Source: Carboxylicivirga mesophila (GTDB lineage: Bacteria; Bacteroidota; Bacteroidia; Bacteroidales; Marinilabiliaceae). Taken from it: 64,000 nucleotides of DNA. The notes under the pieces are model-generated. The model saw only the letters and a list, made by a program, of their open reading frames with translations. It did no database searches and was not told the DNA's origin. Positions within the stretch are counted from its first letter, which is position 1. Each line of letters starts with the position of its first letter. The translations under genes and the position numbers were made by a program. Below are positions 53,672-62,750 of the stretch, one piece after another. The stretch covers positions 62,001 to 126,000 of the forward strand of contig NZ_JAGUCN010000014.1 of assembly GCF_018271975.1 (NCBI RefSeq). The letters are read 5' to 3'.

Positions 53672-54481
53672 TTAATAGTTTAATCGTTCCACCTGCACTG
53701 CTTCTGCGTGAATATCAAGAATGATTAACTCCTGCTTATCGGGAGATGGTACCGTCATATAATTCACCTCACCATAGGGCTGTTTCCACTTATAGTGATG
53801 ATCATGCCCATGCACCGACAGCGAAATGTGGTTTTCTTCAAGAATATAATTGTAATACAACTCATTCCCCATTGAAAACTGGTCGTCCCATGGAGCAATA
53901 TGAGCAAATGGAATTACATGCTTATAACTCCCATCGTTTTTTAAAGCATTGTTAAACCATGTAAAATCAGGGTCAGCAATGTGTTTCTCCCAGATGATAT
54001 CATCAAAAATGACAAACTTAACATCGCGGTATTCAAAATAGAAGTTGGATTCGCCAAACATATCGGTGTAGATACTATAACCATTACCCAAACAATCATG
54101 ATTGCCAATAATGGTTATAACAGGCACATTCAGCTTATTCATAATATCGCTGTACCATTCAAACTCGCGGCTATTGGCACTTAGTGTGACATCTCCCAGG
54201 TGGATCACAAAATCAATATCGGTAAAGGAATTGATAAACTTCACCTGCTTTTCAAATTCATCGTAGTAGGTATGCGTATCGGCTATCAACGCCACTTTAA
54301 ATGGTTCAAAAACCTCATTAGCAGCGGGCAGTAAAGCATTGTAATTACTAATGTTCTGATTCTTCCACTTTTTAGGAACAATGTTCTGATAAGGGCTGTA
54401 CTCTATTACCTCTTCGCATGAGGATGTAAATAAACTTACCAGAATAGCAGTAAAAATTGCAAAAGGGCTTGATGTTTTCAT
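53672..54481 (-). CDS. Metallophosphoesterase lipoprotein
   Basis: This 269-residue protein has a lipoprotein signal (LFTSSCEEV) and a calcineurin-like fold with ALIADTHTYY, HLGDVTLSA, IIGNHDCLG and SVHGHDHHYKW. It is probably anchored in the outer membrane. It differs from the membrane-type enzyme at 48771 and is cotranscribed with the barrel-like protein. Substrate is unknown. Confidence 0.88.
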   Translation of the reverse strand: MKTSSPFAIFTAILVSLFTSSCEEVIEYSPYQNIVPKKWKNQNISNYNALLPAANEVFEPFKVALIADTHTYYDEFEKQVKFINSFTDIDFVIHLGDVTLSANSREFEWYSDIMNKLNVPVITIIGNHDCLGNGYSIYTDMFGESNFYFEYRDVKFVIFDDIIWEKHIADPDFTWFNNALKNDGSYKHVIPFAHIAPWDDQFSMGNELYYNYILEENHISLSVHGHDHHYKWKQPYGEVNYMTVPSPDKQELIILDIHAEAVQVERLNY

Positions 54482-54760
54482 TAGTTTTCAGCTAAGGCTT
54501 TCTTGATTGATGACTGTCAAAACAAAACTAAGCCCTTAAAAAAGATTCCAGAATTAAAAGAGTATGAGCTTCAGTTTTTGCCGGATGAAACGAATTTGCC
54601 AAGGAATGAAGTTTTGGGATAAATACTGCCTGCATAGTTGTCTTTGTCATATTGTAAAATTTGAACGACAAATATATATTTTTATTTATATATTTTCATA
54701 TATACATTGTTATATATTTTAATTATGTGACAGCTCCTCAATTATATGGTAAAAAAGCAA
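54482..54760. other. AT-rich intergenic with promoter box
   Basis: This region between the metallophosphoesterase start and the carboxyltransferase terminator is very AT-rich, with TATATATTT-like runs around 54670-54720. TATATTTG (54669-54676, minus strand) is a TAnnTTTG box but lies 188 bp from the ATG. No gene is seen. Confidence 0.4.
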
Positions 54761-54788
54761 TAAAAAAGGCAGACCTTACGGCCTGCCT
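54761..54788 (-). terminator. Terminator of the carboxyltransferase operon
   Basis: AGGCAGACC and GGCCTGCCT pair (one wobble) around TTAC; the A-run at 54762-54767 gives a T-run on the minus strand. It lies about 33 bp after the stop of the biotin-containing subunit. Confidence 0.87.
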
Positions 54789-54820
54789 GATTTTTGGAGT
54801 ATATTGTATTTCGAAGTTGC

Positions 54821-56731
54821 TTAAGCCTCTTTTGGTTCAATCACCATCAGGACATCTCCTTTAGCAACAGAATCACCAGAATCAAATTTGATTTCTGTAA
54901 CCACGCCGTCAACAGCAGCATCAAGGTTATTCATCATCTTCATGGCTTCAAGTACAACCACTGTTTCACCAGCTTTTACTTCTTCGCCAACTTTCTTCTT
55001 GAACTCGACAATCATACCAGGAATTGGCGCTAATAAGCTACCTGTAGCTTCTACTTCTTTAGCACCACCTTTAGCTCGACGAGCACGAGGAGCTGCAGCA
55101 CCTGCTGCATTTGGATCATTGATTTCAACAGTGAATACTTCACCATCAACCTTAACTTCCAACTCACGGGTAGCACCGCCGTTACCCTTAGAAGTTAATT
55201 CGCCTGATAATGCCTTACGCACCAACTCTTCTTCTTTCTCAACCTGCTCCATTGTCTTCGCCTGGAACTCAGCTGGAACTTCCTCCTTACCGTATTTCCA
55301 CTTCAGGAAGCGCTTACCTGTTACAGGGTATAAAGCACACAAAACTTCATCGTCGATGTCCTGGGTAAAGTCCTTGAACTCCTCTTTCACGGCATCCATT
55401 TCAGGCTCTAATATTGAACCAGGACGAACTGTGATTGGCTCCTCACCACGTGGGTAATCTTTCAAGGCCTTTTTCTGAACTTCAGGATTGATAGGATCAG
55501 TAGTTTTACCATACAGTCCGTAACAAAGATCTTTTACCTCTTTAGTAATCTGAGCATACTCACCTTCGTATGAGTCAAACAATACATTGTTTACTGTTTG
55601 TACACCCACAATTTGAGAAGTAGGCGTTACCAAAGGAATGTTACCTAAGTCTTTACGAACTTTTGGTAATAAACGGAATACTTCAGGTAATTTATCCAAA
55701 GCGTTCATGGCCTTCAACTGGTTCACCAGGTTAGACAACATACCGCCCGGCGTTTGGTGAAGCAATACATTGATATCAGTAGTTGCATACTTAGGATTGT
55801 TATCCAGGTGCTTGTACTTAGGTATGTATTTCTCCATCTCATCAGCAATAGCTGTAATTTTGTTGATGTCCATACCTGAATCACGGTTAGTTCCTAACAA
55901 CGACATGATCAATGGCTCAACAGCTGCATGTGATGTACGGTAAGCATAAGGCCCGATACAAGTATCAACAATATCAACACCTGCCTCAATAGCTTTGAAG
56001 ATAGCTAAGTCAGCCATACCAGAGGTAAAGTGTGTATGCAGGTTCAATGGAATATCAGTGAACTTCTTGATCTCACGAATCAGGTTATAGATATCGTAAG
56101 GCGCAATTAAACCAGCCATATCTTTGATACAGATAGAATCAACACCAAACTCTACTAAGTCTTTTACTTTGTTGATGTAGTAATCCATGTTATACACATC
56201 ACCACCCAAACGAGGTTGATTAAGCGTGTAACATACTACACCCTGGAAATGCTTACCATTGTCTTTAATTACCTGAGCTGCCGTTTCGAAGTTACGGTAG
56301 TCGTTCAAGGCATCAAAACAACGGAAGATATCCATACCGTTATCAATTGAACGCTGAACGAACGCTTTTACCACATCATCAGCATAGTTACGGTAACCTA
56401 CCACGTTCTGACCGCGAAGCAACATTGAAAACGGTGTTTTTGGCATGTGCTTCTTCAAGGTACGCAAACGCTCCCATGGATCTTCAGCTAAGAAACGGTG
56501 CATTGTATCAAAAGTTGCACCACCCCATGTTTCAACAGCGTTATAACCTGCGTTGTCGATCATTTCAGCAACAGGCAACATATCTTCGGTACGTCCGCGG
56601 GTTGCAAATAACGACTGGTGGCCGTCGCGTAAACTTACATCATTAATCTTAATTGGATTAGCTGCTTTTGGACGATCAGCTCCATACTCTAGTGGAGCCA
56701 TCTCCAAGACTCCGTGTTTATCGTAATTCAT
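54821..56731 (-). CDS. Carboxyltransferase 5S-type subunit fused to a biotin carrier (transcarboxylase/oxaloacetate decarboxylase alpha type)
   Basis: This 636-residue protein has an N-terminal TIM-barrel carboxyltransferase domain (about 25-310) with NDVSLRDGHQS, the catalytic Lys in ICIKDMAGL and LHTHFTSGMA. A PycB/OadA-type alpha domain follows (about 310-500), then a biotinyl domain (560-636) with EAMKMM (biotin Lys598). It transfers CO2 between biotin and pyruvate/oxaloacetate. The partner is a methylmalonyl-CoA-type carboxyltransferase in the same operon, with no biotin carboxylase or membrane beta subunit between, favouring a methylmalonyl-CoA:pyruvate transcarboxylase with 5S and 1.3S fused. 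An oxaloacetate decarboxylase alternative needs a beta subunit elsewhere. Confidence 0.87.
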   Translation of the reverse strand: MNYDKHGVLEMAPLEYGADRPKAANPIKINDVSLRDGHQSLFATRGRTEDMLPVAEMIDNAGYNAVETWGGATFDTMHRFLAEDPWERLRTLKKHMPKTPFSMLLRGQNVVGYRNYADDVVKAFVQRSIDNGMDIFRCFDALNDYRNFETAAQVIKDNGKHFQGVVCYTLNQPRLGGDVYNMDYYINKVKDLVEFGVDSICIKDMAGLIAPYDIYNLIREIKKFTDIPLNLHTHFTSGMADLAIFKAIEAGVDIVDTCIGPYAYRTSHAAVEPLIMSLLGTNRDSGMDINKITAIADEMEKYIPKYKHLDNNPKYATTDINVLLHQTPGGMLSNLVNQLKAMNALDKLPEVFRLLPKVRKDLGNIPLVTPTSQIVGVQTVNNVLFDSYEGEYAQITKEVKDLCYGLYGKTTDPINPEVQKKALKDYPRGEEPITVRPGSILEPEMDAVKEEFKDFTQDIDDEVLCALYPVTGKRFLKWKYGKEEVPAEFQAKTMEQVEKEEELVRKALSGELTSKGNGGATRELEVKVDGEVFTVEINDPNAAGAAAPRARRAKGGAKEVEATGSLLAPIPGMIVEFKKKVGEEVKAGETVVVLEAMKMMNNLDAAVDGVVTEIKFDSGDSVAKGDVLMVIEPKEA

Positions 56732-56824
56732 TTGTTTCTTTGTTAATTGTTGATGATTAAAGAAAAGCTGTCAGAATCTAGCTTCTATAGGCTAGTGACT
56801 CCTTTCTAATCTACTTTACTTACC

Positions 56825-57010
56825 TTAAGCGCGAGAACGTAATAAACGACCACGACGTTGTACCATAGCACGGTTATTCATAATCACTTCTTTACCGGCG
56901 GCTTTCCATGAGTTAACAGCTTTAACTTCGTTATTTTTGGCTGCTTCCTGCTCCAGGTAATAAGCTACAGCGATCATTGCCGCTCTTCTTCTTTTTTCTC
57001 TTGCTGTCAT
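56825..57010 (-). CDS. Small protein of the carboxyltransferase operon
   Basis: This 61-residue, Arg-rich soluble protein (TAREKRRRAAMIAVAYYLEQEA, shown here in part: AMIAVAYYLEQEA) ends in RRGRLLRSRA. It resembles the C-terminal tail of OadG-type small subunits or the epsilon subunit of acyl-CoA carboxylases, but lacks a membrane helix. It lies 15 bp after the beta-type subunit, so it is likely a structural part of the complex. Confidence 0.65.
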   Translation of the reverse strand: MTAREKRRRAAMIAVAYYLEQEAAKNNEVKAVNSWKAAGKEVIMNNRAMVQRRGRLLRSRA

Positions 57011-57025
57011 AGTACAATCGTTTTT

Positions 57026-58582
57026 TTACAATGGAATGTTTCCGTGCTTTTTAGGAGGTAACACCTCAGTCTTAGTCGACATCACATCAAGTGCATCGAT
57101 TAGGCGCTGCCTTGTTTCACTTGGCAGGATAACATCATCAATATAACCACGTTTAGCAGCCAGGTAAGGTACGTTGAAGGCGTCTTCGTATTCCTTAATC
57201 TTGGCATCAGTCATTGCCTGACGGTCTTCAGCTTCTGAGATTTGCTTACGGTAAGTAGAGATAACCTCAACAGCTCCCTTAGCACCCATCACGGCAATCT
57301 CTGCCGATGGCCATGCAAATACCATGTCTGCACCAAGAGGTTTAGAGCACATTGCTAAGTATGCACCACCGTAATCTTTACGAGTAACAACGGTGAACTT
57401 AGGCACAGTAGCCTCAGCATATGACCAAAGTAATTTGGCACCGTGACGAATAATTCCGTCCCACTCCTGAGCCACTCCAGGTAAGTAACCAGGAACGTCA
57501 ACAAATGTGATCATTGGAATATTGAAAGCATCACAGGTACGTACGAATCGTGAAATTTTGTCAGAAGCATCAATATCCAAACAACCGGCCTGAATCATTG
57601 GCTGATTGGCGATGATACCAACTGAACGGTTATTTAAGTGACCAAAACCAACGATGGCATTCTCTGCATAGTGCTCGTGCACCTGCATAAATTCGCCATT
57701 ATCAAGTACCGACTCAATAACAGACACCATGTCGTAAGGTACTTTTGGATCATCTGGTATAATTGTATCCAGCTCTTCACACTGACGGGCAGGGTCGTCG
57801 CCCATTGGAATCTGAGGAGCTTCCTCAAGATTATTATTTGGTAAGAACTCTAACAGTTCTTTAATTGCTTCGATAGTATCTTCATCGCTTTCACAAGCAA
57901 AGTGAGCATTACCACTTTTTGAGTTATGCACCATTGCTCCACCCAACTCTTCCAGCGTTGTTTCCTCACCGGTAACAGTTTTGATAACGTTTGGTCCGGT
58001 AATAAACATGTGGCTCTGCTTTTTCACCATAAAGATGAAATCAGTCATGGCAGGTGAATATACAGCACCACCAGCACAAGGCCCCATAATTGCAGAGATT
58101 TGTGGAATAACACCTGATGCACGTGAGTTACGCATAAAAATCTCACCATAGCCCTTTAATGCGTCAACACCTTCTTCTACACGGGCACCGCCTGAGTCGT
58201 TTAATCCAACTACAGGAGCTCCTGCTTTAACGGCCAAATCCATAATTTTACAGATTTTGGCTGCATGCATCTCACCTAGCGAACCACCACGAGAGGTAAA
58301 ATCCTGAGAATAAGCAAAAACAGGACGTCCGTTAACTAAACCGTGGCCAACGATTACACCATCAGATGGCACTTCAACTTTATCAAGGCCAAAGTTAACC
58401 GAGCGGTGTTCAACGAACATGTCAACCTCTCTAAAGCTACCTTCGTCAAAAAGAACGTCAAGACGCTCACGAGCCGACAGCTTGCCTTTTTCATGCTGCT
58501 TTGCTACACGTGCATCACCGCCCATTTTTTGGACTTCTTCACGCTTCTTTTTAAGTAGCTCAATCTTTTCAGATACTTTCAT
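57026..58582 (-). CDS. mmdA: Acyl-CoA carboxyltransferase (methylmalonyl-CoA/propionyl-CoA type, 12S-like)
   Basis: This 518-residue protein has the two-crotonase-fold carboxyltransferase layout: VEHRSVNFGLDKVEVPSDGV, GGSLGEMHAAKI, NDSGGARVEEGVDAL, GPCAGGAVYSP, and in the second half FVDVPGYLPGVAQEW and GGAYLAMCSKPLGAD. Length and motifs match propionyl-CoA carboxylase beta and methylmalonyl-CoA decarboxylase alpha or the 12S transcarboxylase subunit. The neighbours decide between these: with the 5S-biotin protein the transcarboxylase is favoured. Promoter box at 58638-58645. Confidence 0.93.
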   Translation of the reverse strand: MKVSEKIELLKKKREEVQKMGGDARVAKQHEKGKLSARERLDVLFDEGSFREVDMFVEHRSVNFGLDKVEVPSDGVIVGHGLVNGRPVFAYSQDFTSRGGSLGEMHAAKICKIMDLAVKAGAPVVGLNDSGGARVEEGVDALKGYGEIFMRNSRASGVIPQISAIMGPCAGGAVYSPAMTDFIFMVKKQSHMFITGPNVIKTVTGEETTLEELGGAMVHNSKSGNAHFACESDEDTIEAIKELLEFLPNNNLEEAPQIPMGDDPARQCEELDTIIPDDPKVPYDMVSVIESVLDNGEFMQVHEHYAENAIVGFGHLNNRSVGIIANQPMIQAGCLDIDASDKISRFVRTCDAFNIPMITFVDVPGYLPGVAQEWDGIIRHGAKLLWSYAEATVPKFTVVTRKDYGGAYLAMCSKPLGADMVFAWPSAEIAVMGAKGAVEVISTYRKQISEAEDRQAMTDAKIKEYEDAFNVPYLAAKRGYIDDVILPSETRQRLIDALDVMSTKTEVLPPKKHGNIPL

Positions 58583-58637
58583 AAATACAGATAGTTTACA
58601 ATTACACCAAAAATTCTTTAATTGTCTTTTATGCTGC

Positions 58638-58645
58638 CAAAAATA
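58638..58645 (-). promoter_or_regulatory. Promoter box of the carboxyltransferase operon
   Basis: The minus strand reads TATTTTTG, a perfect TAnnTTTG box, 56 bp before the first ATG of the operon. Confidence 0.55.
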
Positions 58646-59144
58646 TACACTAGACCTGATAAGTTGACTATATAAATGTTAAAAAAATAAAAATTCACGA
58701 TTTTTTTCTTTAATAAAAAAATACGAGCTGATTTTGTCGATTTTTTTACAAATAGTTTACTACAAAAACGCTCTAGTTTTAATTTAAAAGAAATTGCTGT
58801 AATGGGCTTAAAATGTGGATATATGAAATTATGTGACACAGTAGCTTCATTTGTTAATATTTTAACTACTCAACTATAGTGTGTGAATTTTACCAAGTCA
58901 CTTCTAAACTTTGGAGTATTAGTTTATTCATCTAATCTGATGTAAGAAAACTATAAAGCAGAAAGTAAAATAAGGAATTGCCATTGAACTCTGGGGTATG
59001 GCTATTTGAAGCGCTATAATGATGGAATCGTATATTTACGTTCATACTACATTTAATACTTAAATCACCCATTTATCCCCCTAAAAAGAACCTGTCATCT
59101 CTAAATCTGAAAACCATCAATACTCTCACATAGAAAGGCAATTG
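58646..59144. other. Long AT-rich intergenic without a supported gene
   Basis: About 500 bp separate the carboxyltransferase promoter from the DUF418 promoter. It is AT-rich with A/T runs around 58680-58760. A 73-codon minus reading (58618-58839) has no family match and is not called. No RNA structure with a T-tailed hairpin is obvious. Confidence 0.4.
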
Positions 59145-59152
59145 TATCTTTG
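59145..59152 (+). promoter_or_regulatory. -7 promoter box of the DUF418 gene
   Basis: TATCTTTG matches TAnnTTTG, 41 bp before the ATG at 59193. Confidence 0.6.
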
Positions 59153-59192
59153 TCCTGTCTTAGAAGAATTAAAATAAACCAACCTAAACAGC

Positions 59193-60380
59193 ATGAGTAG
59201 TTTGTTTCAAAAAAGGATAGATTTAGTCGATTCATTAAGAGGGTTTTCACTATTCGGAATTTTACTCATTCATTTTATAGAGCACTTTAACCTTTATTTT
59301 TACCAATCGCCGCCACTTGAACCCTTTAAAGCTTTAAACACTGGCATATGGGAAACAACGTTTTATATTTTCTCAGGAAAAGCATATGCCATATTCTCAT
59401 TTTTGTTTGGATTCAGTTTTTTCATCCAATTCAATAATCAGAAAAAGCAAGGTTATGATTTCAGAATAAGATTTGCCTGGCGTATGATTCTACTTATGGT
59501 ATTTGCCCAGCTAAACGCAATGTTCTATCCTGGTGATATTTTGGTTTTGTATTCATTTGTGGGCCTAGTTTTAATCATTCTGAGCAATGCCAGTAATCAG
59601 TTGGTATATTGGGTAGCCATCCTGTTTATGTTGCAGCCCCTGGAGTGGTATCAGTTTTTTTCCTCCATAATTGATATAGATTATCAGCCATATGAGAAGA
59701 TAAACTGGAATTATTTTAAGCTGGTAAGTCCAGTACTTGCCAGCGGTACATTGCCTGCTGTATGGAAGACCAATTTGTGGGAAGGACAAATATTTTCTAA
59801 TCTATGGCAAATTGAAAATGGCAGATTATTTCAGACAGCATCCCTATTCCTGCTTGGTATGCTGTCAGGCAGAAAGGAACTTTTTCATAAAACACCAATG
59901 ACAATATTATTCTGGAGAAAAGTACTTGCATGTGGCCTTGTTGGCTATGGTGTTCTATACAGCTTACAATTTTACTTGCAGTCATCAACAGCTTTACCTA
60001 GTAAAATACTGCTGTCAATATTAGTACCAACTCTAAAGAATTTTTTCTTTGGTAGCGTTTTAGTAGCCGCCTACACACTACTTTGGTATACATTCACCAA
60101 TAACAGGTTACAATCTATATTTATAGCCTATGGAAGAATGAGCCTGACCAACTATATATCAATGGCAATAATTGGTTCATTTATTTTTTATGGGTATGGT
60201 TTGTCTTTAAATACGACATTAAATATAGTTTTTAGTTTCATTGCAGCCATTTTAGTTTTTATAGTTCAGCTTCTTTTCAGCATTTGGTGGTTGAAAAAAT
60301 ATAAGCAAGGACCTTTGGAGTATTTATGGAAAAAACTGACCTGGATGGGCGACTCAAGAACTCAACTAACTGAGCCATAG
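59193..60380 (+). CDS. DUF418-family membrane protein (YeiB-like)
   Basis: This 395-residue protein has about ten membrane helices. It opens with RIDLVDSLRGFSLFGILLIH, a typical DUF418/acyltransferase-3-like start, and ends with the DUF418 pattern GRMSLTNYISMAIIGSF and GPLEYLWKKLTW. The family is of unknown function in bacteria. It ends 16 bp from the convergent PAP2 gene, and both 3' ends hold arms of a 12-bp inverted repeat. Confidence 0.88.
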   Translation: MSSLFQKRIDLVDSLRGFSLFGILLIHFIEHFNLYFYQSPPLEPFKALNTGIWETTFYIFSGKAYAIFSFLFGFSFFIQFNNQKKQGYDFRIRFAWRMILLMVFAQLNAMFYPGDILVLYSFVGLVLIILSNASNQLVYWVAILFMLQPLEWYQFFSSIIDIDYQPYEKINWNYFKLVSPVLASGTLPAVWKTNLWEGQIFSNLWQIENGRLFQTASLFLLGMLSGRKELFHKTPMTILFWRKVLACGLVGYGVLYSLQFYLQSSTALPSKILLSILVPTLKNFFFGSVLVAAYTLLWYTFTNNRLQSIFIAYGRMSLTNYISMAIIGSFIFYGYGLSLNTTLNIVFSFIAAILVFIVQLLFSIWWLKKYKQGPLEYLWKKLTWMGDSRTQLTEP

Positions 60381-60429
60381 GTCATTCATTCTGCATCTAA
60401 GTAACCGCATCCTTTGGAGTTAGTTGAGT
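60360..60429. repeat. 12-bp inverted repeat across a convergent gene junction
   Basis: ACTCAACTAACT (60360-60371) and AGTTAGTTGAGT (60418-60429) are perfect inverted copies with a 46-bp spacer. They lie inside the last codons of the DUF418 and PAP2 genes. There is no T-tract, so it is not a classical terminator. Confidence 0.6.
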
Positions 60430-61182
60430 ATCGATCAGCCGGGTACTGATAATTAACATAGCCATCAAACACCCTAAGGCTGCTCCCAAACTAATATCAA
60501 TAGGCGAATGCACACCAAGTATTACCCGCGACAGGGCGACCAGTGTAGCCCACACCAAGGGCAAAGCAAAAAACAGACGACGCCTGAAATCGGAGTATAT
60601 AAACAGGATGATATAAGCCATTAGCATGGCCATCAGAAAAGCATTTACCGAATGACCCGAAGGGAAGGAATAGCCCGTTTCGTGCAACCAATGCCGAATA
60701 ACTTTGGAATGCAAAGGTTCATCGTCAAACAAAATTACCTGAGACAACTGCCCGTTAAAAAAATCCTCAATGAATACACGCCGTTCATCCTTGGATTCAA
60801 TGCTATAAAAAGCCTCGTTATCAAATCCCATCGTCTCATGAAGAAAAATAATATTAGGGCGTTCCACTTTTAGTTGTTCCTTAATAAAAAACTCATTTAA
60901 ACGGGCAAACACACCAAGTACAAGTGAAAACACCACTAAAGCACCTGTTATTACCAGTAATTTGCTTTTCCAGCCTTTATAGTGCATACTTATGAGAATA
61001 CAAAACAAGAGGGTGATAAGAGGAACACCTATTGTTCCACCTGTATTGGAAATAAAAAGCCAGAAAGTTGCCGACCACCCTTCGTGAATGGCTGAAAATC
61101 CATACGGTAAAAAAAAGGTACTTGAAAGGATGAGCAGACAAATAACTGAAATATAAAGCAATAATCGAATACGCAAGATCAT
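60397..61182 (-). CDS. PAP2-family membrane phosphatase
   Basis: Using ATG 61182 gives 261 residues; an earlier TTG is less likely. It has membrane helices and the three PAP2 motifs: KEQLKVERP, YSFPSGHSVNAF and SRVILGVHSPIDI. These enzymes remove phosphate from lipid phosphates such as phosphatidate or undecaprenyl diphosphate. The catalytic His pair is intact. Confidence 0.9.
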   Translation of the reverse strand: MILRIRLLLYISVICLLILSSTFFLPYGFSAIHEGWSATFWLFISNTGGTIGVPLITLLFCILISMHYKGWKSKLLVITGALVVFSLVLGVFARLNEFFIKEQLKVERPNIIFLHETMGFDNEAFYSIESKDERRVFIEDFFNGQLSQVILFDDEPLHSKVIRHWLHETGYSFPSGHSVNAFLMAMLMAYIILFIYSDFRRRLFFALPLVWATLVALSRVILGVHSPIDISLGAALGCLMAMLIISTRLIDTQLTPKDAVT

Positions 61183-61405
61183 AATAATAACAACTTTATT
61201 TCTGACAAAACAATTGGGTACAAGCGAGAGGTTTAAGTTAACCAATATAAGCTGATTTTCCTTGCATTTTTAGGTGGTATATAACAAGTGAATTGATCCC
61301 AGCTTATGGATGGAATAATCAGAGAAGTGGTTACAACTGTGCTCAACTATTGACAACAGCCCGTTTTTTGCGTAATTAGTCTGAAGGGAAACAATTCAAG
61401 GTACA

Positions 61406-62656
61406 ATGACACCGGCTTTTACATTATTGTCCGTTATATGGCTTAGTATGATGGTGTTCTTTATCATTATTATGCTGTTTGTTGTAATGCTGCTCATTGC
61501 CAAAGCCAGACTTACAACTCAGGGGATGGTGACCCTGACCATTAATGACGATAAACAATGGCAGGTAGCAGCTGGACAGACTGTTCTCAATAGTTTAAGC
61601 TCCTTGGATATATTACTGCCATCGGCCTGCGGTGGTAAAGGCACCTGCGGCATGTGCAAATGCAGAGTGGTTGAAGGTGGCGGAAGCATACTTCCTTCCG
61701 AGACCATTTTTTTCAACCGAAAAGAAAGACTCAACAACTGGCGCCTGGCTTGTCAAACCAAGGTGCAGGAAAATGTGAGCATAGAAATACCTCCTGAAGT
61801 AATGGAGATTAAAAAATGGGTATGTGAAGTGATTTCTAATCGCAATGTGGCCGCCTTTATTAAAGAATGTATTATCCAGCTTCCTCAACAGGAAAGGTTA
61901 GATTTCAGAGCCGGTGCTTATATACAGATATATGTCCCAAAAGTCAGCATTAATTATTCTGACATTGCCATTGATGAGCCATACAAAAGGGAATGGACAC
62001 AAATGGGCATGTGGGATTTGCAAATGACTAACCGGGAAGAGACCTACAGGGTTTATTCAATGGCCAATTATCCCGACGAAGGCGATACTGTAACATTAAA
62101 CGTGCGCATTGCTGCCCCGCCATTAACGAAGCTAAATAATTTCAAGAAGGTAAACCCGGGGATTTGCTCCTCTTTCATCTTCTCACGTAAGGCTGGCGAC
62201 AAAGTAATCATGTCTGGTCCTTATGGCGAGTTTTATGTGAAAGGCCAGGCCAACGAAATAATGTTCATAGGAGGTGGAGCCGGCATGGCTCCGCTACGTT
62301 CACAAATATTTGATCTTTTGCATACTCAGCATTACACTAAAAGAGTAACCTATTGGTATGGTGCGCGTTCAAAAATTGAGATATACTACGAAGAAGATTT
62401 TAGAAATCTGGAGAAACAATATCAGAACTTCCGGTTCGAAATAGCCTTGTCTGAACCCAAAAGTGATGATAACTGGAGCGGCCACTGCGGTTTTATCTCC
62501 GACGTCATCTATAAGGAGTATTTGAGTAAACACGAGGAGCCTGAAGAGATTGAGTATTATATTTGTGGTCCACCCAAAATGCATGAGGCAACAATGACCA
62601 TGCTGTATAACCTGGGCGTACCAGACAGCAATATCTCATTTGATGAGTTCAGTTAA
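61406..62656 (+). CDS. nqrF: NqrF-like NADH oxidoreductase, unlinked
   Basis: This 416-residue protein has one N-terminal membrane helix, a 2Fe-2S domain with CGGKGTCGMCKCRV and a later Cys (ACQTK), an FAD domain (RVYSMANYP) and an NADH domain with GGGAGMAPLRSQ and CGPPKMHEA. This matches subunit F of the Na+-translocating NADH:quinone reductase, which feeds NADH electrons into the complex. The other nqr genes are not beside it, so it may be a second copy or serve another acceptor. Confidence 0.9.
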   Translation: MTPAFTLLSVIWLSMMVFFIIIMLFVVMLLIAKARLTTQGMVTLTINDDKQWQVAAGQTVLNSLSSLDILLPSACGGKGTCGMCKCRVVEGGGSILPSETIFFNRKERLNNWRLACQTKVQENVSIEIPPEVMEIKKWVCEVISNRNVAAFIKECIIQLPQQERLDFRAGAYIQIYVPKVSINYSDIAIDEPYKREWTQMGMWDLQMTNREETYRVYSMANYPDEGDTVTLNVRIAAPPLTKLNNFKKVNPGICSSFIFSRKAGDKVIMSGPYGEFYVKGQANEIMFIGGGAGMAPLRSQIFDLLHTQHYTKRVTYWYGARSKIEIYYEEDFRNLEKQYQNFRFEIALSEPKSDDNWSGHCGFISDVIYKEYLSKHEEPEEIEYYICGPPKMHEATMTMLYNLGVPDSNISFDEFS

Positions 62657-62750
62657 AAAGCTTATCACCATACACCATCTTCAACAAGTAAATATTGAAG
62701 CACCCACCAATGGGCGTACATTACTTTAGATATGACTAGCCAATAATGCT

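Noticed and set aside
58618-58839. 73-codon minus reading before the carboxyltransferase operon
   Set aside because: It contains the operon's promoter box and is Lys/Phe/Ile-rich because of AT runs; no family match.
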